Source of the DNA: Anaerolineales bacterium
GTDB taxonomy: Bacteria; Chloroflexota; Anaerolineae; Anaerolineales; E44-bin32
Direction of reading: 5' to 3'
Length of the DNA stretch: 7,717 nt
NCBI GenBank assembly: GCA_030608865.1
Contig: JAUWDI010000040.1
Coordinates: 1 to 7,717, forward strand
The notes under the pieces are model-generated. The model saw nothing but the letters and a program-made list of their open reading frames with translations. It did no database searches and was not told the DNA's origin. Each line of letters begins with the position of its first letter. The stretch's first letter is position 1. This document shows positions 1 through 6,082 of this stretch, one piece after another. The position numbers and the translations under genes are program-made.

Positions 1-19
1 TGTTTGTAAGGTGCTCGAG

Positions 20-1363
20 CTAACGTACCAACACCGCCTGGTCATAGCCGCGCAGTTTAAGCTCAGCCTCGATTGAGCGATACAAATCTCGAACGACGCC
101 AACCACGATCAGCAAACCAGAAGACGAAACCAGCAACAACCCCGTATTCGAATCTCCCATGGGCCAGATCAGCCCCACCAAAAACGGCATAATTGCCACA
201 ATACCAAGGAAGAACGCGCCCACAAACGTGATCCGCCGCATCACGCGCGTCAGATAGCGCTGCGTGGCGGCACCTTTCGTCACACCCGGGATCTGCGCAC
301 CGGATCGTTTCAGATTCTCGCCGTAATTCTGCTGCGAGAAGAGGACATCGGTGTAGAAGAAGGTAAAAGCCACAACCATCAGGAAGTATAGAATCCAGTA
401 GATATCGCTGAAACCACCAAAGGTATTCTGAAGGAAAACAGCAATGTTCTGAATAATCTCATTCTCTGAGCCGATGAAAAACTGCGCCAAAACTGCAGGG
501 AAAGTCAGGATCGATTGTGCAAAGATGATCGGGATCATGCCGGCCATGTTAACCATCAATGGCAACGTTCCTTTAACAGGCATCGACATGCGATTTCCCA
601 CACGCCGTCCCGGGTACATTACAGGCACATTCCTACGCCCCTCCTGCACATACACAATGACAAAGATCGTCGTTAATGTTAGGAACACCAGGAAGATCGC
701 CATCGGGATGACTTGCTGAAAATCGCCCGATAGCAGTTGAGCGACGTTGCTCGGGATTCGGGTGACGATTCCAGAGAAAATGATCAACGAAAGTCCCTGA
801 TTCTTGATCCCATACTCAGAGATGAGCTCTCCAAGCCAGATGGCGAACATCGTGCCCGCCGTCATCGTCAAGATGGTTGTGAGTGTGGCCATGTTTAATC
901 CCAAAGGAGTATTGAGGATGCTCCCTCCCTGGCCAGTGGCGTACTGCTCGAAAAGCCGGATCTGACCTACAGCCTGCAGGGCCGCCATTGGCACCGCCAA
1001 ATAGTATGTCCACTTTTCCTGCCATTTGCGCGCTTCTCGGGGGTCCTCTTCCATACGCCGCTGAAGCGCGGGGATGATGGGCACCAGAAGTTGCAGGATA
1101 ATCTGCGCGGTGATATAGGGGTAGACACCCATGGCTAGAACCGAAAAGTTCGATACAGTTCCACCGGAAAGCAAGTCTAATAGGCCGAATAACGTCTGTC
1201 CTTGCCCAGAACCAGCCATCACACCTTCAATGGCTAAGCGGTTAATTCCCGGAACGGGAACGTGTGCCACAAATCGGTAGAGGATCAGCAGCCCTATCGA
1301 AATCAGGATTCGATTACGAATATCCGATGATATGAATAGAAAGCGCCACGCAGAGCGTCGCAT
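20..1363 (-). CDS. secY: Protein translocase subunit SecY
   Basis: SecY is the channel subunit of the SecYEG translocon in the cytoplasmic membrane; it moves unfolded proteins across or into the membrane with SecA or the ribosome. The 447-residue product has about ten hydrophobic segments, roughly at residues 17-36, 72-95, 118-136, 155-180, 187-207, 217-240, 268-294, 320-342, 377-399 and 406-426. Family-typical stretches are visible: MGVYPYITAQIILQLL (78-93), the LGELISEYGIKNQGLSL region (177-193), YPGRRVGNRM in the cytosolic loop (250-259) and the C-terminal LKLRGYDQ (436-442). The ATG at 1363 follows AAAAGGAG with a 6-nt spacer. It is the last gene of the cluster here, 26 bp after rplO, which is the usual spc position. 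The 19 bases left after its stop show no start site for a next gene. Length and sequence look complete, with nothing odd. Confidence 0.98.
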   Translation of the reverse strand: MRRSAWRFLFISSDIRNRILISIGLLILYRFVAHVPVPGINRLAIEGVMAGSGQGQTLFGLLDLLSGGTVSNFSVLAMGVYPYITAQIILQLLVPIIPALQRRMEEDPREARKWQEKWTYYLAVPMAALQAVGQIRLFEQYATGQGGSILNTPLGLNMATLTTILTMTAGTMFAIWLGELISEYGIKNQGLSLIIFSGIVTRIPSNVAQLLSGDFQQVIPMAIFLVFLTLTTIFVIVYVQEGRRNVPVMYPGRRVGNRMSMPVKGTLPLMVNMAGMIPIIFAQSILTFPAVLAQFFIGSENEIIQNIAVFLQNTFGGFSDIYWILYFLMVVAFTFFYTDVLFSQQNYGENLKRSGAQIPGVTKGAATQRYLTRVMRRITFVGAFFLGIVAIMPFLVGLIWPMGDSNTGLLLVSSSGLLIVVGVVRDLYRSIEAELKLRGYDQAVLVR

Positions 1364-1389
1364 CCATTACTCCTTTTGGACCACTGATT

Positions 1390-1839
1390 TCATACCTCTA
1401 GCAGCTCGACCGTCCCACCCGCAGCTTCGATCTTTTTCTTTGCCCCTTGAGTGATTCGATGCACACGGATCTTCAACGGCACTTTGATCTCTCCGCGGCC
1501 TAATAAAACCACTGGCTTTCGCGCATCTCGCAGGATGCCAGCTTCGACAAGGCTATCCGGGGTAACTTCGGCGTCGGCTTTCAACTCCGAAAGATTATCG
1601 AGATTCACCTCGTGCCAAACGATGCGGTTGATATTGGTAAACCCTCTTTTGAATGGGAGACTGCGGTAGAAAGGCAGATTCCCACCCTGGTGATACAACT
1701 TCCCGCCGGAACCGGAGCGTGCGCCATACCCCTTTACGCCGCGTCCCGCTGTTTTCCCTTGTCCAGCCGATATTCCCCGGCCGACCCGCTTGCGGCGCTT
1801 TGTAGCACCGTGGCGTGGTTGAAGATCGTGTAGTTTCAT
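1390..1839 (-). CDS. rplO: 50S ribosomal protein L15
   Basis: L15 is a late-assembling 23S rRNA-binding protein of the large subunit. The 149-residue product begins MKLHDLQPRHGATKRRKRVGRG and has the long basic, glycine-rich N-terminal extension (about residues 1-70, with GKTAGRGVKGYGARSGSGG) that threads into rRNA. A compact C-terminal domain follows and ends GGTVELLEV. The motif LPFKRGF (about 61-67) corresponds to the LP-x-RGF segment common in the family. The start ATG at 1839 lies 6 bp after the rpmD stop. Its ribosome binding site GAGGAG is made by the last two Glu codons of rpmD, so expression is probably coupled to rpmD. The length is normal for the family. Confidence 0.97.
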   Translation of the reverse strand: MKLHDLQPRHGATKRRKRVGRGISAGQGKTAGRGVKGYGARSGSGGKLYHQGGNLPFYRSLPFKRGFTNINRIVWHEVNLDNLSELKADAEVTPDSLVEAGILRDARKPVVLLGRGEIKVPLKIRVHRITQGAKKKIEAAGGTVELLEV

Positions 1840-1845
1840 CGGTTG

Positions 1846-2043
1846 TTACTCCTCAACCTGTACCAGGTGTTGGATTTTCGTGATCATGCCGCGCACTGCT
1901 GGGTTGTCATTGTGCTCAACAGTTTGACGCAGCCGGCGCAATCCGAGGGCGCGAACGGTTCGCTTTTGTCGCTCAGAATACCCAATCGGGCTCTTCACCA
2001 ATGTAATGCGCAAGGCTTTTCCCTTGCTTGCTCGTTTAGCCAT
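1846..2043 (-). CDS. rpmD: 50S ribosomal protein L30
   Basis: L30 is a small protein on the surface of the large subunit. The 65-residue product keeps the family pattern: [25 protein letters not shown] (about 11-35), the IGY-x(4)-Q-x(2)-T-x-RALGL core, then [18 protein letters not shown] at the end. A short basic N-terminal extension, [10 protein letters not shown], precedes the usual start of the fold. The ATG at 2043 sits inside the end of rpsE, overlapping by 8 bp (ATGGCTAA), with only a modest GGGAGCGAG ribosome binding site about 10 nt upstream. Translation by re-initiation after rpsE is therefore likely. Its final codons supply the ribosome binding site of rplO. Confidence 0.96.
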   Translation of the reverse strand: MAKRASKGKALRITLVKSPIGYSERQKRTVRALGLRRLRQTVEHNDNPAVRGMITKIQHLVQVEE

Positions 2044-2572
2044 CGCGCTCTCGCTCCCAGAAGGGCATTAATTTTTCCCGATCCATACCCCGCTTTGCGG
2101 TCTCCTCCTCGATCCATTTTAGATCTTGGAGCCCTTTAATCGTCGCTCGAGCGACATTTAAGACATTCGCGCTGCCAAGAGACTTCGTAAGGATGTTCTG
2201 CACTCCTGCAGCCTGCAATACAGCACGCACCGCACCACCAGCAATCACTCCTGTACCTGGAGACGCGGGCTTTAGCATGACGAGCGCTCCACCGTGTTTC
2301 GAGTTAACCTGATGAGGTATCGTTGACCCCACAAGAGAGATCTGGCGCATATTCTTACGTGCTTTCTCGCCTGCTTTACGGATGGCGTCCGGAACACCGC
2401 GCGCTTTTCCTACACCGAGTCCCACCCGCCCCTTGTTATCACCCACAACAACGGTAACGCGGAATGCAAAACGACGGCCACCCTTAACAACCTTGGCAAC
2501 TCGGGAGATGTCAATTACTCGCTCGTCGAATTCATCACGATCGTCTTTACGATCCCGAAAGTTTTTTCTCAC
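2036..2572 (-). CDS. rpsE: 30S ribosomal protein S5
   Basis: S5 is a small-subunit protein near the mRNA entry site, important for decoding fidelity and the helicase activity of the ribosome. The 178-residue product has a charged N-terminal leader (residues 1-17). The S5 double-stranded RNA-binding domain follows, with [33 protein letters not shown] (about 26-58), then a C-terminal domain with [22 protein letters not shown] (about 103-124) and a conserved [18 protein letters not shown] stretch. The start codon is GTG at 2572, preceded by AAGGAG at 2581-2586 with an 8-nt spacer; no in-frame ATG fits the family N-terminus better. It lies 19 bp after rplR and its stop is 8 bp inside rpmD. The tail ends in an Arg/Glu/Asp-rich ERERDG, whose length is ordinary for the family. 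Confidence 0.97.
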   Translation of the reverse strand: MRKNFRDRKDDRDEFDERVIDISRVAKVVKGGRRFAFRVTVVVGDNKGRVGLGVGKARGVPDAIRKAGEKARKNMRQISLVGSTIPHQVNSKHGGALVMLKPASPGTGVIAGGAVRAVLQAAGVQNILTKSLGSANVLNVARATIKGLQDLKWIEEETAKRGMDREKLMPFWERERDG

Positions 2573-2591
2573 CGATCGCTCTCCTTATTCC

Positions 2592-2957
2592 TTAGAATTC
2601 AAGACCGGCTTCTCGAGCCGCCTCGGCTAGTGCCTTAATACGACCATGATAGCGGAAACCGCCACGGTCAAAGACAACTTCCTTAATGCCTTCTTTCTTC
2701 GCCTTTTTCGCCAGTTCCTGCCCTACTAAAGCGGCCTGTTCTGTTTTGCTCAAACTCTTCACCTTCGACCGAATACCCTGCTCTAAGGTGGAGACCGCTG
2801 TAATTGTGTGTCCACGCTCATCATCGATGACTTGTGCGTAGATCTGGTTTAAGCTCCGGAAGACGTTCAAACGCGGACGCCCAGCGGTTCCCGAGACCTT
2901 TTTCCGCACCCGACCATGGCGTCGTGTGCGTTTCTTATTTCTGCTTTCTTTCGCCAT
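2592..2957 (-). CDS. rplR: 50S ribosomal protein L18
   Basis: L18 binds 5S rRNA, with L5, in the central protuberance of the large subunit. The 121-residue product has the basic N-terminus [25 protein letters not shown] followed by [21 protein letters not shown] (about 26-46), the classic RPRL-x-VFRS motif. It ends with [28 protein letters not shown], which contains the conserved FDRGG-x-YHGR-x-KALA-x-AAR-x-AGL signature. The ATG at 2957 is just 2 bp beyond the rplF stop; an AAGGTG ribosome binding site lies within the last codons of rplF, pointing to coupling with rplF. Full length, no anomalies. Confidence 0.98.
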   Translation of the reverse strand: MAKESRNKKRTRRHGRVRKKVSGTAGRPRLNVFRSLNQIYAQVIDDERGHTITAVSTLEQGIRSKVKSLSKTEQAALVGQELAKKAKKEGIKEVVFDRGGFRYHGRIKALAEAAREAGLEF

Positions 2958-2959
2958 AA

Positions 2960-3508
2960 TTACGCCATCACCTTACCGGCCTTACCGGCTTTACGACGGA
3001 CATACTCGCCCTTATAACGGATTCCCTTACCTTTGTAAGGTTCCGGCGGGCGAATTTTGCGGATGTCTGCAGCAACCCGGCCGACCAATTCTTTGTCGAT
3101 TCCCCTTACAATAATTGTTCGCGCACGCGTGTCTACCTCGAATTCAATGCCTTCAAGAGGCGGGACGCGCACGGGATGGGAGAAACCAACGTGCACGATG
3201 AGATCCTTCCCTTCGAGCTCCGGGCGATAACCTACTCCTTCAATCTGAAGGTTTTTTTCAAATCCCTCGCTCACACCCACAACCATATTGTTGATCAGGG
3301 AACGAGTAAGGCCATGAAATGCGCGCATCTGGGGCGCGTCCGAAGGTTTCTCGACCGTGATAACCCCATCTTCAAGCTTGATTAACATCTCCGGTCGAAA
3401 CTCCCTCGTCAACTCACCCTTAGGGCCCTTGACACGGACTTTTGTATTGTTGATCTCTGCTTGTACGCCATCTGGGATGATAATTGGCATACGACCGATT
3501 CTCGACAC
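2960..3508 (-). CDS. rplF: 50S ribosomal protein L6 (start revised to GTG at 3508)
   Basis: L6 binds 23S rRNA near the sarcin-ricin loop and the factor-binding site. From the GTG at 3508 the protein has 182 residues and begins (M)[14 protein letters not shown], exactly the usual L6 N-terminus. It has the two tandem L6 folds (about 1-80 and 81-175). The signature [24 protein letters not shown] stands near the C-terminus. A longer in-frame ATG at 3520 would add MEVE, but it has only AAGG touching the start codon and no usable spacer. The GTG has GGAGG at 3514-3518 with a 5-nt spacer. I therefore prefer the GTG; the ATG cannot be excluded. Upstream is a spacer of 140 bp to rpsH, much longer than other gaps in the cluster. 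The stop is 2 bp before rplR. Confidence 0.95.
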   Translation of the reverse strand: MSRIGRMPIIIPDGVQAEINNTKVRVKGPKGELTREFRPEMLIKLEDGVITVEKPSDAPQMRAFHGLTRSLINNMVVGVSEGFEKNLQIEGVGYRPELEGKDLIVHVGFSHPVRVPPLEGIEFEVDTRARTIIVRGIDKELVGRVAADIRKIRPPEPYKGKGIRYKGEYVRRKAGKAGKVMA

Positions 3509-3513
3509 TTCAA

Positions 3514-3518
3514 CCTCC
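3514..3518 (-). promoter_or_regulatory. Ribosome binding site of rplF (decides the start)
   Basis: GGAGG on the minus strand, 5 nt before the GTG at 3508. It overlaps the G of the upstream in-frame ATG at 3520, so a ribosome bound here would start at the GTG and not at the ATG. This is the main evidence for the shorter L6 reading. Confidence 0.75.
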
Positions 3519-3531
3519 ATCCTTCATCATT

Positions 3532-3550
3532 CGAGGATTGCCTTCGCTCC
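3532..3550 (-). repeat. Short sequence shared with the rplV-rpsC spacer (copy 1)
   Basis: Plus-strand CGAGGATTGCCTTCGCTCC. It matches the copy at 7271-7289 in the blocks CGAG, ATTGCCT and CGCTCC, with one single-base insertion in each copy and one substitution. Both copies lie in the two unusually long spacers and have the same orientation relative to transcription. I recognised no known repeat family. Confidence 0.45.
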
Positions 3551-3631
3551 ATATCCACCCCTGAAACTCCTTCTCTCGTTCCTGCCGAGTCCCATGGGGC
3601 TGGGGAGAATTTCCTCGAAGAGTGGGCATGA

Positions 3632-3656
3632 TCTGGTACGCTTTTATGCTACCAGA
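3632..3656 (-). other. RNA hairpin spanning the rpsH stop codon
   Basis: In the minus-strand RNA the arms are UCUGGUAGC and GCGUACCAGA around an AUAAAA loop. They give nine base pairs with one bulged G. The rpsH stop UAG (3651-3649) is in the 5' arm. There is no run of U after the 3' arm, so it is not a standard intrinsic terminator. Its role is unknown: possibilities are mRNA stabilisation, a processing site, or a protein-binding site. Confidence 0.6.
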
Positions 3657-4062
3657 CCTCGCATAATACCTCTCCGCCCACGCCAAGTTGACGAGCGCGA
3701 ACTCCGGTTACTACACCTTTGGGTGTTGTCAGGATTGCGATTCCCAATCCTGATTGCACCCACGGAATCTCGCCCCGCCCGACATAAATACGGCGGCCAG
3801 GCTTACTTACTCGTTTCAATCCGGTGATTACCGGTTTTCTATCCCGGCGCTCACCAACATACTTGAGATTGATCCGCAGGGCATCCTGAGGTTTATCCTC
3901 AATAGACACCTGTTCGAACCCATCGATAAACCCTTCCTCAACGAGGATTTTAGCTAACGCTACTTTTATCTTAGAGCTCGGGATCGATACGTTCTGATTC
4001 CCCGCCATTACGGCGTTACGGATCCGAGTTAAAAAATCAGCAATAGGATCTGAGACACTCAT
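3649..4062 (-). CDS. rpsH: 30S ribosomal protein S8
   Basis: S8 is a primary 16S rRNA-binding protein of the small-subunit platform; in Escherichia coli it also represses its own operon. The 137-residue product begins [33 protein letters not shown], the standard opening ([13 protein letters not shown]). It ends [26 protein letters not shown], carrying the C-terminal family signature T-x-KGV-x-T-x(3)-AR-x-x-G-x-GGE. The ATG at 4062 has GAGAGGT about 4 nt upstream. It lies 22 bp after rpsN. The stop UAG is in the stem of a hairpin (3632-3656), after which an atypically long spacer precedes rplF. The protein looks complete. Confidence 0.98.
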   Translation of the reverse strand: MSVSDPIADFLTRIRNAVMAGNQNVSIPSSKIKVALAKILVEEGFIDGFEQVSIEDKPQDALRINLKYVGERRDRKPVITGLKRVSKPGRRIYVGRGEIPWVQSGLGIAILTTPKGVVTGVRARQLGVGGEVLCEVW

Positions 4063-4084
4063 TAAAACCTCTCTCGACCAATTC

Positions 4085-4267
4085 TTACCAGGATGACTTC
4101 ACGAGCCCTGGAATCTTACCTTCCAGCGCTTGTTCGCGAAGACAAATACGGCATAGCTGAAAACGGCGGTAATAACCACGCGGCCGACCACAAATGCGGC
4201 AGCGATTGCGCACCCGGACCTTATACTTCCTGCGGGTTTCCCGTATCGGCATACATGTCTTAGCCAT
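4085..4267 (-). CDS. rpsN: 30S ribosomal protein S14, zinc-binding type
   Basis: S14 belongs to the 30S head. This is the short zinc-binding form (type Z): 60 residues, with Cys pairs at C23-x-x-C26 and C39-x-x-C42 (both read CRIC) that would hold a zinc ion, and the end [11 protein letters not shown] typical of the family. The start chosen is ATG at 4267 ([19 protein letters not shown]), with AAAGG 8 nt upstream. A frame open further upstream to 4366 only re-reads rplE, and an ATG two codons earlier is too close to the ribosome binding site. The first 8 bp overlap the end of rplE (ATGGCTAA), which suggests coupled translation. The symbol rpsZ is also used for this form. A zinc-free paralogue elsewhere in the genome cannot be judged from here. 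Confidence 0.97.
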   Translation of the reverse strand: MAKTCMPIRETRRKYKVRVRNRCRICGRPRGYYRRFQLCRICLREQALEGKIPGLVKSSW

Positions 4268-4817
4268 AAACATCGCCTTTCCCAAATGGCATTCCGAGTA
4301 ATTGCAGCAGTCGGTGCCCAAGCTCATCATTCGGTGCCGTTGTGACAAACGTGACCTCAAAACCACGAACCTTGTCGATTTTGTCGTATGCGATCTCCGG
4401 AAAGATCAATTGCTCACGGATGCCAACTGTGTAGTTACCCCTACCATCAAAACTGTTGGGGGATACGCCGCGAAAGTCACGTGTTCGTGGCATCGCAACG
4501 TTGACCAACCGATCGAAGAAGGACCACATACGTTCCCCTCGAAGGGTTACCTTTACGCCGATCGAACTCCCCTCGCGCAGCTTGAAGTTCGCAATGCTCT
4601 TGCGCGCCTTGGTTACAACAGGCTGTTGGCCGGTGATGATCGTTATATCGCCGACTGCAGCGTCAAGAGCTTTCGCGTTGTCAATCGCCTCACCGACACC
4701 GACATTTACTACAATCTTTTCAAGCTTGGGAACCATCATCGGGTTCTCAAGGTTGAATTCCTTCATCAGCGCCGGGAGAAATTCCTTTTTGAATTGTTCT
4801 TTTAGATGATGTGCCAT
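4260..4817 (-). CDS. rplE: 50S ribosomal protein L5
   Basis: L5 is a 5S rRNA-binding protein of the central protuberance and forms a bridge to the small subunit. The 185-residue product has [17 protein letters not shown] (about 28-44), then [23 protein letters not shown] (about 61-83), and [28 protein letters not shown], the conserved DFRG-x-SP-x-x-FDGRGNY-x-x-G-x-x-EQ-x-IFPEI block. The C-terminus has the usual [20 protein letters not shown] form. The ATG at 4817 is preceded by a purine-rich region (AAGGAAGAGGGAG) within a 24-bp gap after rplX. Its stop lies 8 bp inside rpsN. Length is normal. Confidence 0.98.
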   Translation of the reverse strand: MAHHLKEQFKKEFLPALMKEFNLENPMMVPKLEKIVVNVGVGEAIDNAKALDAAVGDITIITGQQPVVTKARKSIANFKLREGSSIGVKVTLRGERMWSFFDRLVNVAMPRTRDFRGVSPNSFDGRGNYTVGIREQLIFPEIAYDKIDKVRGFEVTFVTTAPNDELGHRLLQLLGMPFGKGDVYG

Positions 4818-4841
4818 TCCGTTATGGCTCCCTCTTCCTTT

Positions 4842-5174
4842 TTAGGCGTCGACGACCGCGTCACACTTCTTGCAATACCGTTGAGATTTGCCCTCTACCC
4901 GCCTAATTCCGATGCGTGTTGGCTGTTTACACTTCGGGCAGATCAACGATACGTTCGAAATGTGGATCGGCGCTTCGAATTGAATAATTCCAGGGTTCAT
5001 CGTCCGTCCACCAGCTTGAACCTGCCGCTGATGTTTCTTGCGGATGTTAACACCCTGAACGACTACCCTCGCCTTAGCGGGTAAGATACGGATCACCTCT
5101 CCCTGTGTGCCCTTATCTCGACCACTCATAATCTGCACTTGGTCCCCTCGTTTGATTCTTAACGTCTGAGCCAC
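4842..5174 (-). CDS. rplX: 50S ribosomal protein L24 with zinc-ribbon-like cysteines (GTG start)
   Basis: L24 starts assembly of the large subunit by binding 23S rRNA. From the GTG at 5174 the protein has 110 residues and opens MAQTLRIKRGDQVQIMSGRDKGTQGEVIRI, which is the KOW motif region (about 4-33). The C-terminal half carries CPKC (about 79-82) and CKKC (about 102-105), a four-cysteine arrangement known in many bacterial L24 proteins and probably able to bind zinc. The frame stays open upstream to 5261, but that part only re-reads rplN and does not resemble L24. GGAGG at 5184-5188 lies 9 nt before the GTG and decides the start. It follows rplN by 13 bp and precedes rplE by 24 bp. Confidence 0.95.
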   Translation of the reverse strand: MAQTLRIKRGDQVQIMSGRDKGTQGEVIRILPAKARVVVQGVNIRKKHQRQVQAGGRTMNPGIIQFEAPIHISNVSLICPKCKQPTRIGIRRVEGKSQRYCKKCDAVVDA

Positions 5175-5183
5175 CGCAACAAG

Positions 5184-5188
5184 CCTCC
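5184..5188 (-). promoter_or_regulatory. Ribosome binding site of rplX (decides the start)
   Basis: GGAGG on the minus strand with a 9-nt spacer to the GTG at 5174, directly after the rplN stop codon. It supports the 110-residue L24 over the longer open frame. Confidence 0.75.
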
Positions 5189-5559
5189 TATAGGACTTCC
5201 GGCGCAAGAGAGACAATCTTCGTGAATCCCTTCTCGCGCAATTCTCTGGCCACTGGACCAAAGATGCGAGTTCCCTTGGGGTTCCTGCCGTCGGTGTCCA
5301 GAATTACTACTGCATTGTCATCGAAGCGAATGTAGGAACCATCGTCTCGGCGGTACTCTTTTTTCGTCCTGACAATCACTGCTCGGACAATGTCACTCTT
5401 ACTCACTGCTCCATGCGGAGTCGCCGTTTTAATCGTTCCAACAATAATATCGCCTACTCGGCCATAGCGTTTTTTTGAGCCGCCGAGGACTCGGATAACG
5501 AGCAGTTCCCGGCCGCCTGTATTATCAGCCACTTTGAGACGGCTTTCTTGCTGGATCAT
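5188..5559 (-). CDS. rplN: 50S ribosomal protein L14
   Basis: L14 sits on the subunit interface of the 50S particle, touches 16S rRNA and is the binding site of the silencing factor RsfS in other bacteria. The 123-residue product starts [27 protein letters not shown], the highly conserved N-terminus. It contains [14 protein letters not shown] and the [26 protein letters not shown] region (with I in the first part), and ends in [28 protein letters not shown], all diagnostic for L14. The ATG at 5559 overlaps the rpsQ stop by 4 bp (ATGA), with GGAGG 7 nt upstream. Length is normal, and conservation is the highest in the window. Confidence 0.99.
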   Translation of the reverse strand: MIQQESRLKVADNTGGRELLVIRVLGGSKKRYGRVGDIIVGTIKTATPHGAVSKSDIVRAVIVRTKKEYRRDDGSYIRFDDNAVVILDTDGRNPKGTRIFGPVARELREKGFTKIVSLAPEVL

Positions 5560-5867
5560 GCTTCCGCCTCCACGTCCACTTCATCCTGTGTTTCCACAGC
5601 GCTCACACTTGCTTCCAACTCGCTCTGGCGTTGAAGAATCTCCTCCACCACCCAGCGTTTCCGCTTCGAAATTGGGCGGCTCTCGATCATTTTCACCTGG
5701 TCCCCAATGTGGCAACCCAGTTCATCATGGGCAAGATAATTTTTATTAGTGCGGAGCACCTTCCCATAAAGTGGATGTCGGGAGCTGCGGTCAATCCGTA
5801 CGGTCACTGTCTTCTCCGATTTTATCCGTGTGACCACACCAATCAAGCGGCGTCGCGTATTGGTCAT
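5556..5867 (-). CDS. rpsQ: 30S ribosomal protein S17 with acidic C-terminal tail
   Basis: S17 is a primary 16S rRNA-binding protein of the 30S body with an OB fold. The core (about residues 5-80) is plain: [22 protein letters not shown], then [19 protein letters not shown] and [24 protein letters not shown], which hold the conserved HP-Y-K and GD-V-I-E-RP-SK-KRW-V elements. Beyond the usual end, residues 81-103 form an acidic, Ala/Glu/Asp/Val-rich tail ending DEVDVEAEA, taking the length to 103 against about 80-90 for many homologues. The ATG at 5867 overlaps the rpmC stop by ATGA and has AAGGA 8 nt upstream; its own stop overlaps rplN in the same way. The tail is likely disordered. Confidence 0.97.
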   Translation of the reverse strand: MTNTRRRLIGVVTRIKSEKTVTVRIDRSSRHPLYGKVLRTNKNYLAHDELGCHIGDQVKMIESRPISKRKRWVVEEILQRQSELEASVSAVETQDEVDVEAEA

Positions 5868-6079
5868 TTTTCACTTCCTTCGCTCTCGATTTCAAGCTCT
5901 CGTTCATGTAAAATCGTCGCAAGTCTCGCTATCTCCCTGCGGGCGATTTTCAAACGAGTGTGATCTGTCAATTGCCCTGTCGTAAACCGAAAGCGCAGCT
6001 TGAAATAATCCTCTCGAGCATCGTCGAGATAGGTTTGAATTTTTTCGGTGGATGCTTTCCGGATTTCTACCGTTTTCAT
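5864..6079 (-). CDS. rpmC: 50S ribosomal protein L29
   Basis: L29 lies next to L23 at the polypeptide exit of the tunnel, where nascent-chain factors dock. The 71-residue product should be a two-helix hairpin. It contains KLRFRFTTGQLTDHTRLKIARREIARLATILHERE (about 27-61), the family pattern L-x-x-LRF-x-x-x-TGQL-x(3)-x-RL-x-x-x-RR-IAR-x-x-T-x-L-x-ERE. The tail is acidic ([11 protein letters not shown]). The ATG at 6079 is 3 bp after rplP, with GGAGGGG in the last codons of rplP as ribosome binding site. The stop overlaps rpsQ by 4 bp. Confidence 0.96.
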   Translation of the reverse strand: MKTVEIRKASTEKIQTYLDDAREDYFKLRFRFTTGQLTDHTRLKIARREIARLATILHERELEIESEGSEK

Positions 6080-6082
6080 CGC

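Larger units (their letters stand above)
3509..3648 (-). other. Long structured rpsH-rplF spacer
   Basis: This 140-bp spacer separates rpsH from the likely rplF start; other junctions in the cluster, apart from rplV-rpsC, are 33 bp or less or overlap. I see no ribosomal protein remnant, promoter pair or U-tract terminator in it. It contains a hairpin that begins inside the end of rpsH (3632-3656), an 8-bp long-range inverted repeat (3530-3537 with 3612-3619), a copy of a 19-nt sequence also found in the rplV-rpsC spacer (3532-3550), and an open frame of 39 codons without a ribosome binding site (3510-3629). Structure without a terminator suggests an RNA element acting on translation or processing; this is inference. 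Confidence 0.6.

Noticed and set aside
1..19. End of the operon or start of the next gene (adk often follows secY)
   Set aside because: Only 19 bases remain after the secY stop; they show neither a terminator hairpin nor a ribosome binding site with a start codon, so nothing can be said.
816..1025. 69-codon minus-strand frame inside secY
   Set aside because: It lies wholly within secY in a different frame and has no sign of being coding.
3591..3598. Palindrome CCCATGGG in the rpsH-rplF spacer
   Set aside because: A perfect palindrome with no loop makes a poor hairpin, and an 8-bp palindrome of this kind is easily due to chance.
3632..3656. Intrinsic terminator after rpsH
   Set aside because: The hairpin is not followed by a run of U on the minus strand, and terminating here would cut off essential genes rplF to secY.
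3640..3660. Programmed frameshift at the end of rpsH leading into the spacer frame
   Set aside because: A second frame does run on into the 39-codon spacer frame and a hairpin is present, but S8 already ends at its normal C-terminus (GGEVLCEVW), the hairpin overlaps the stop codon and does not follow it, and I see no slippery heptamer.
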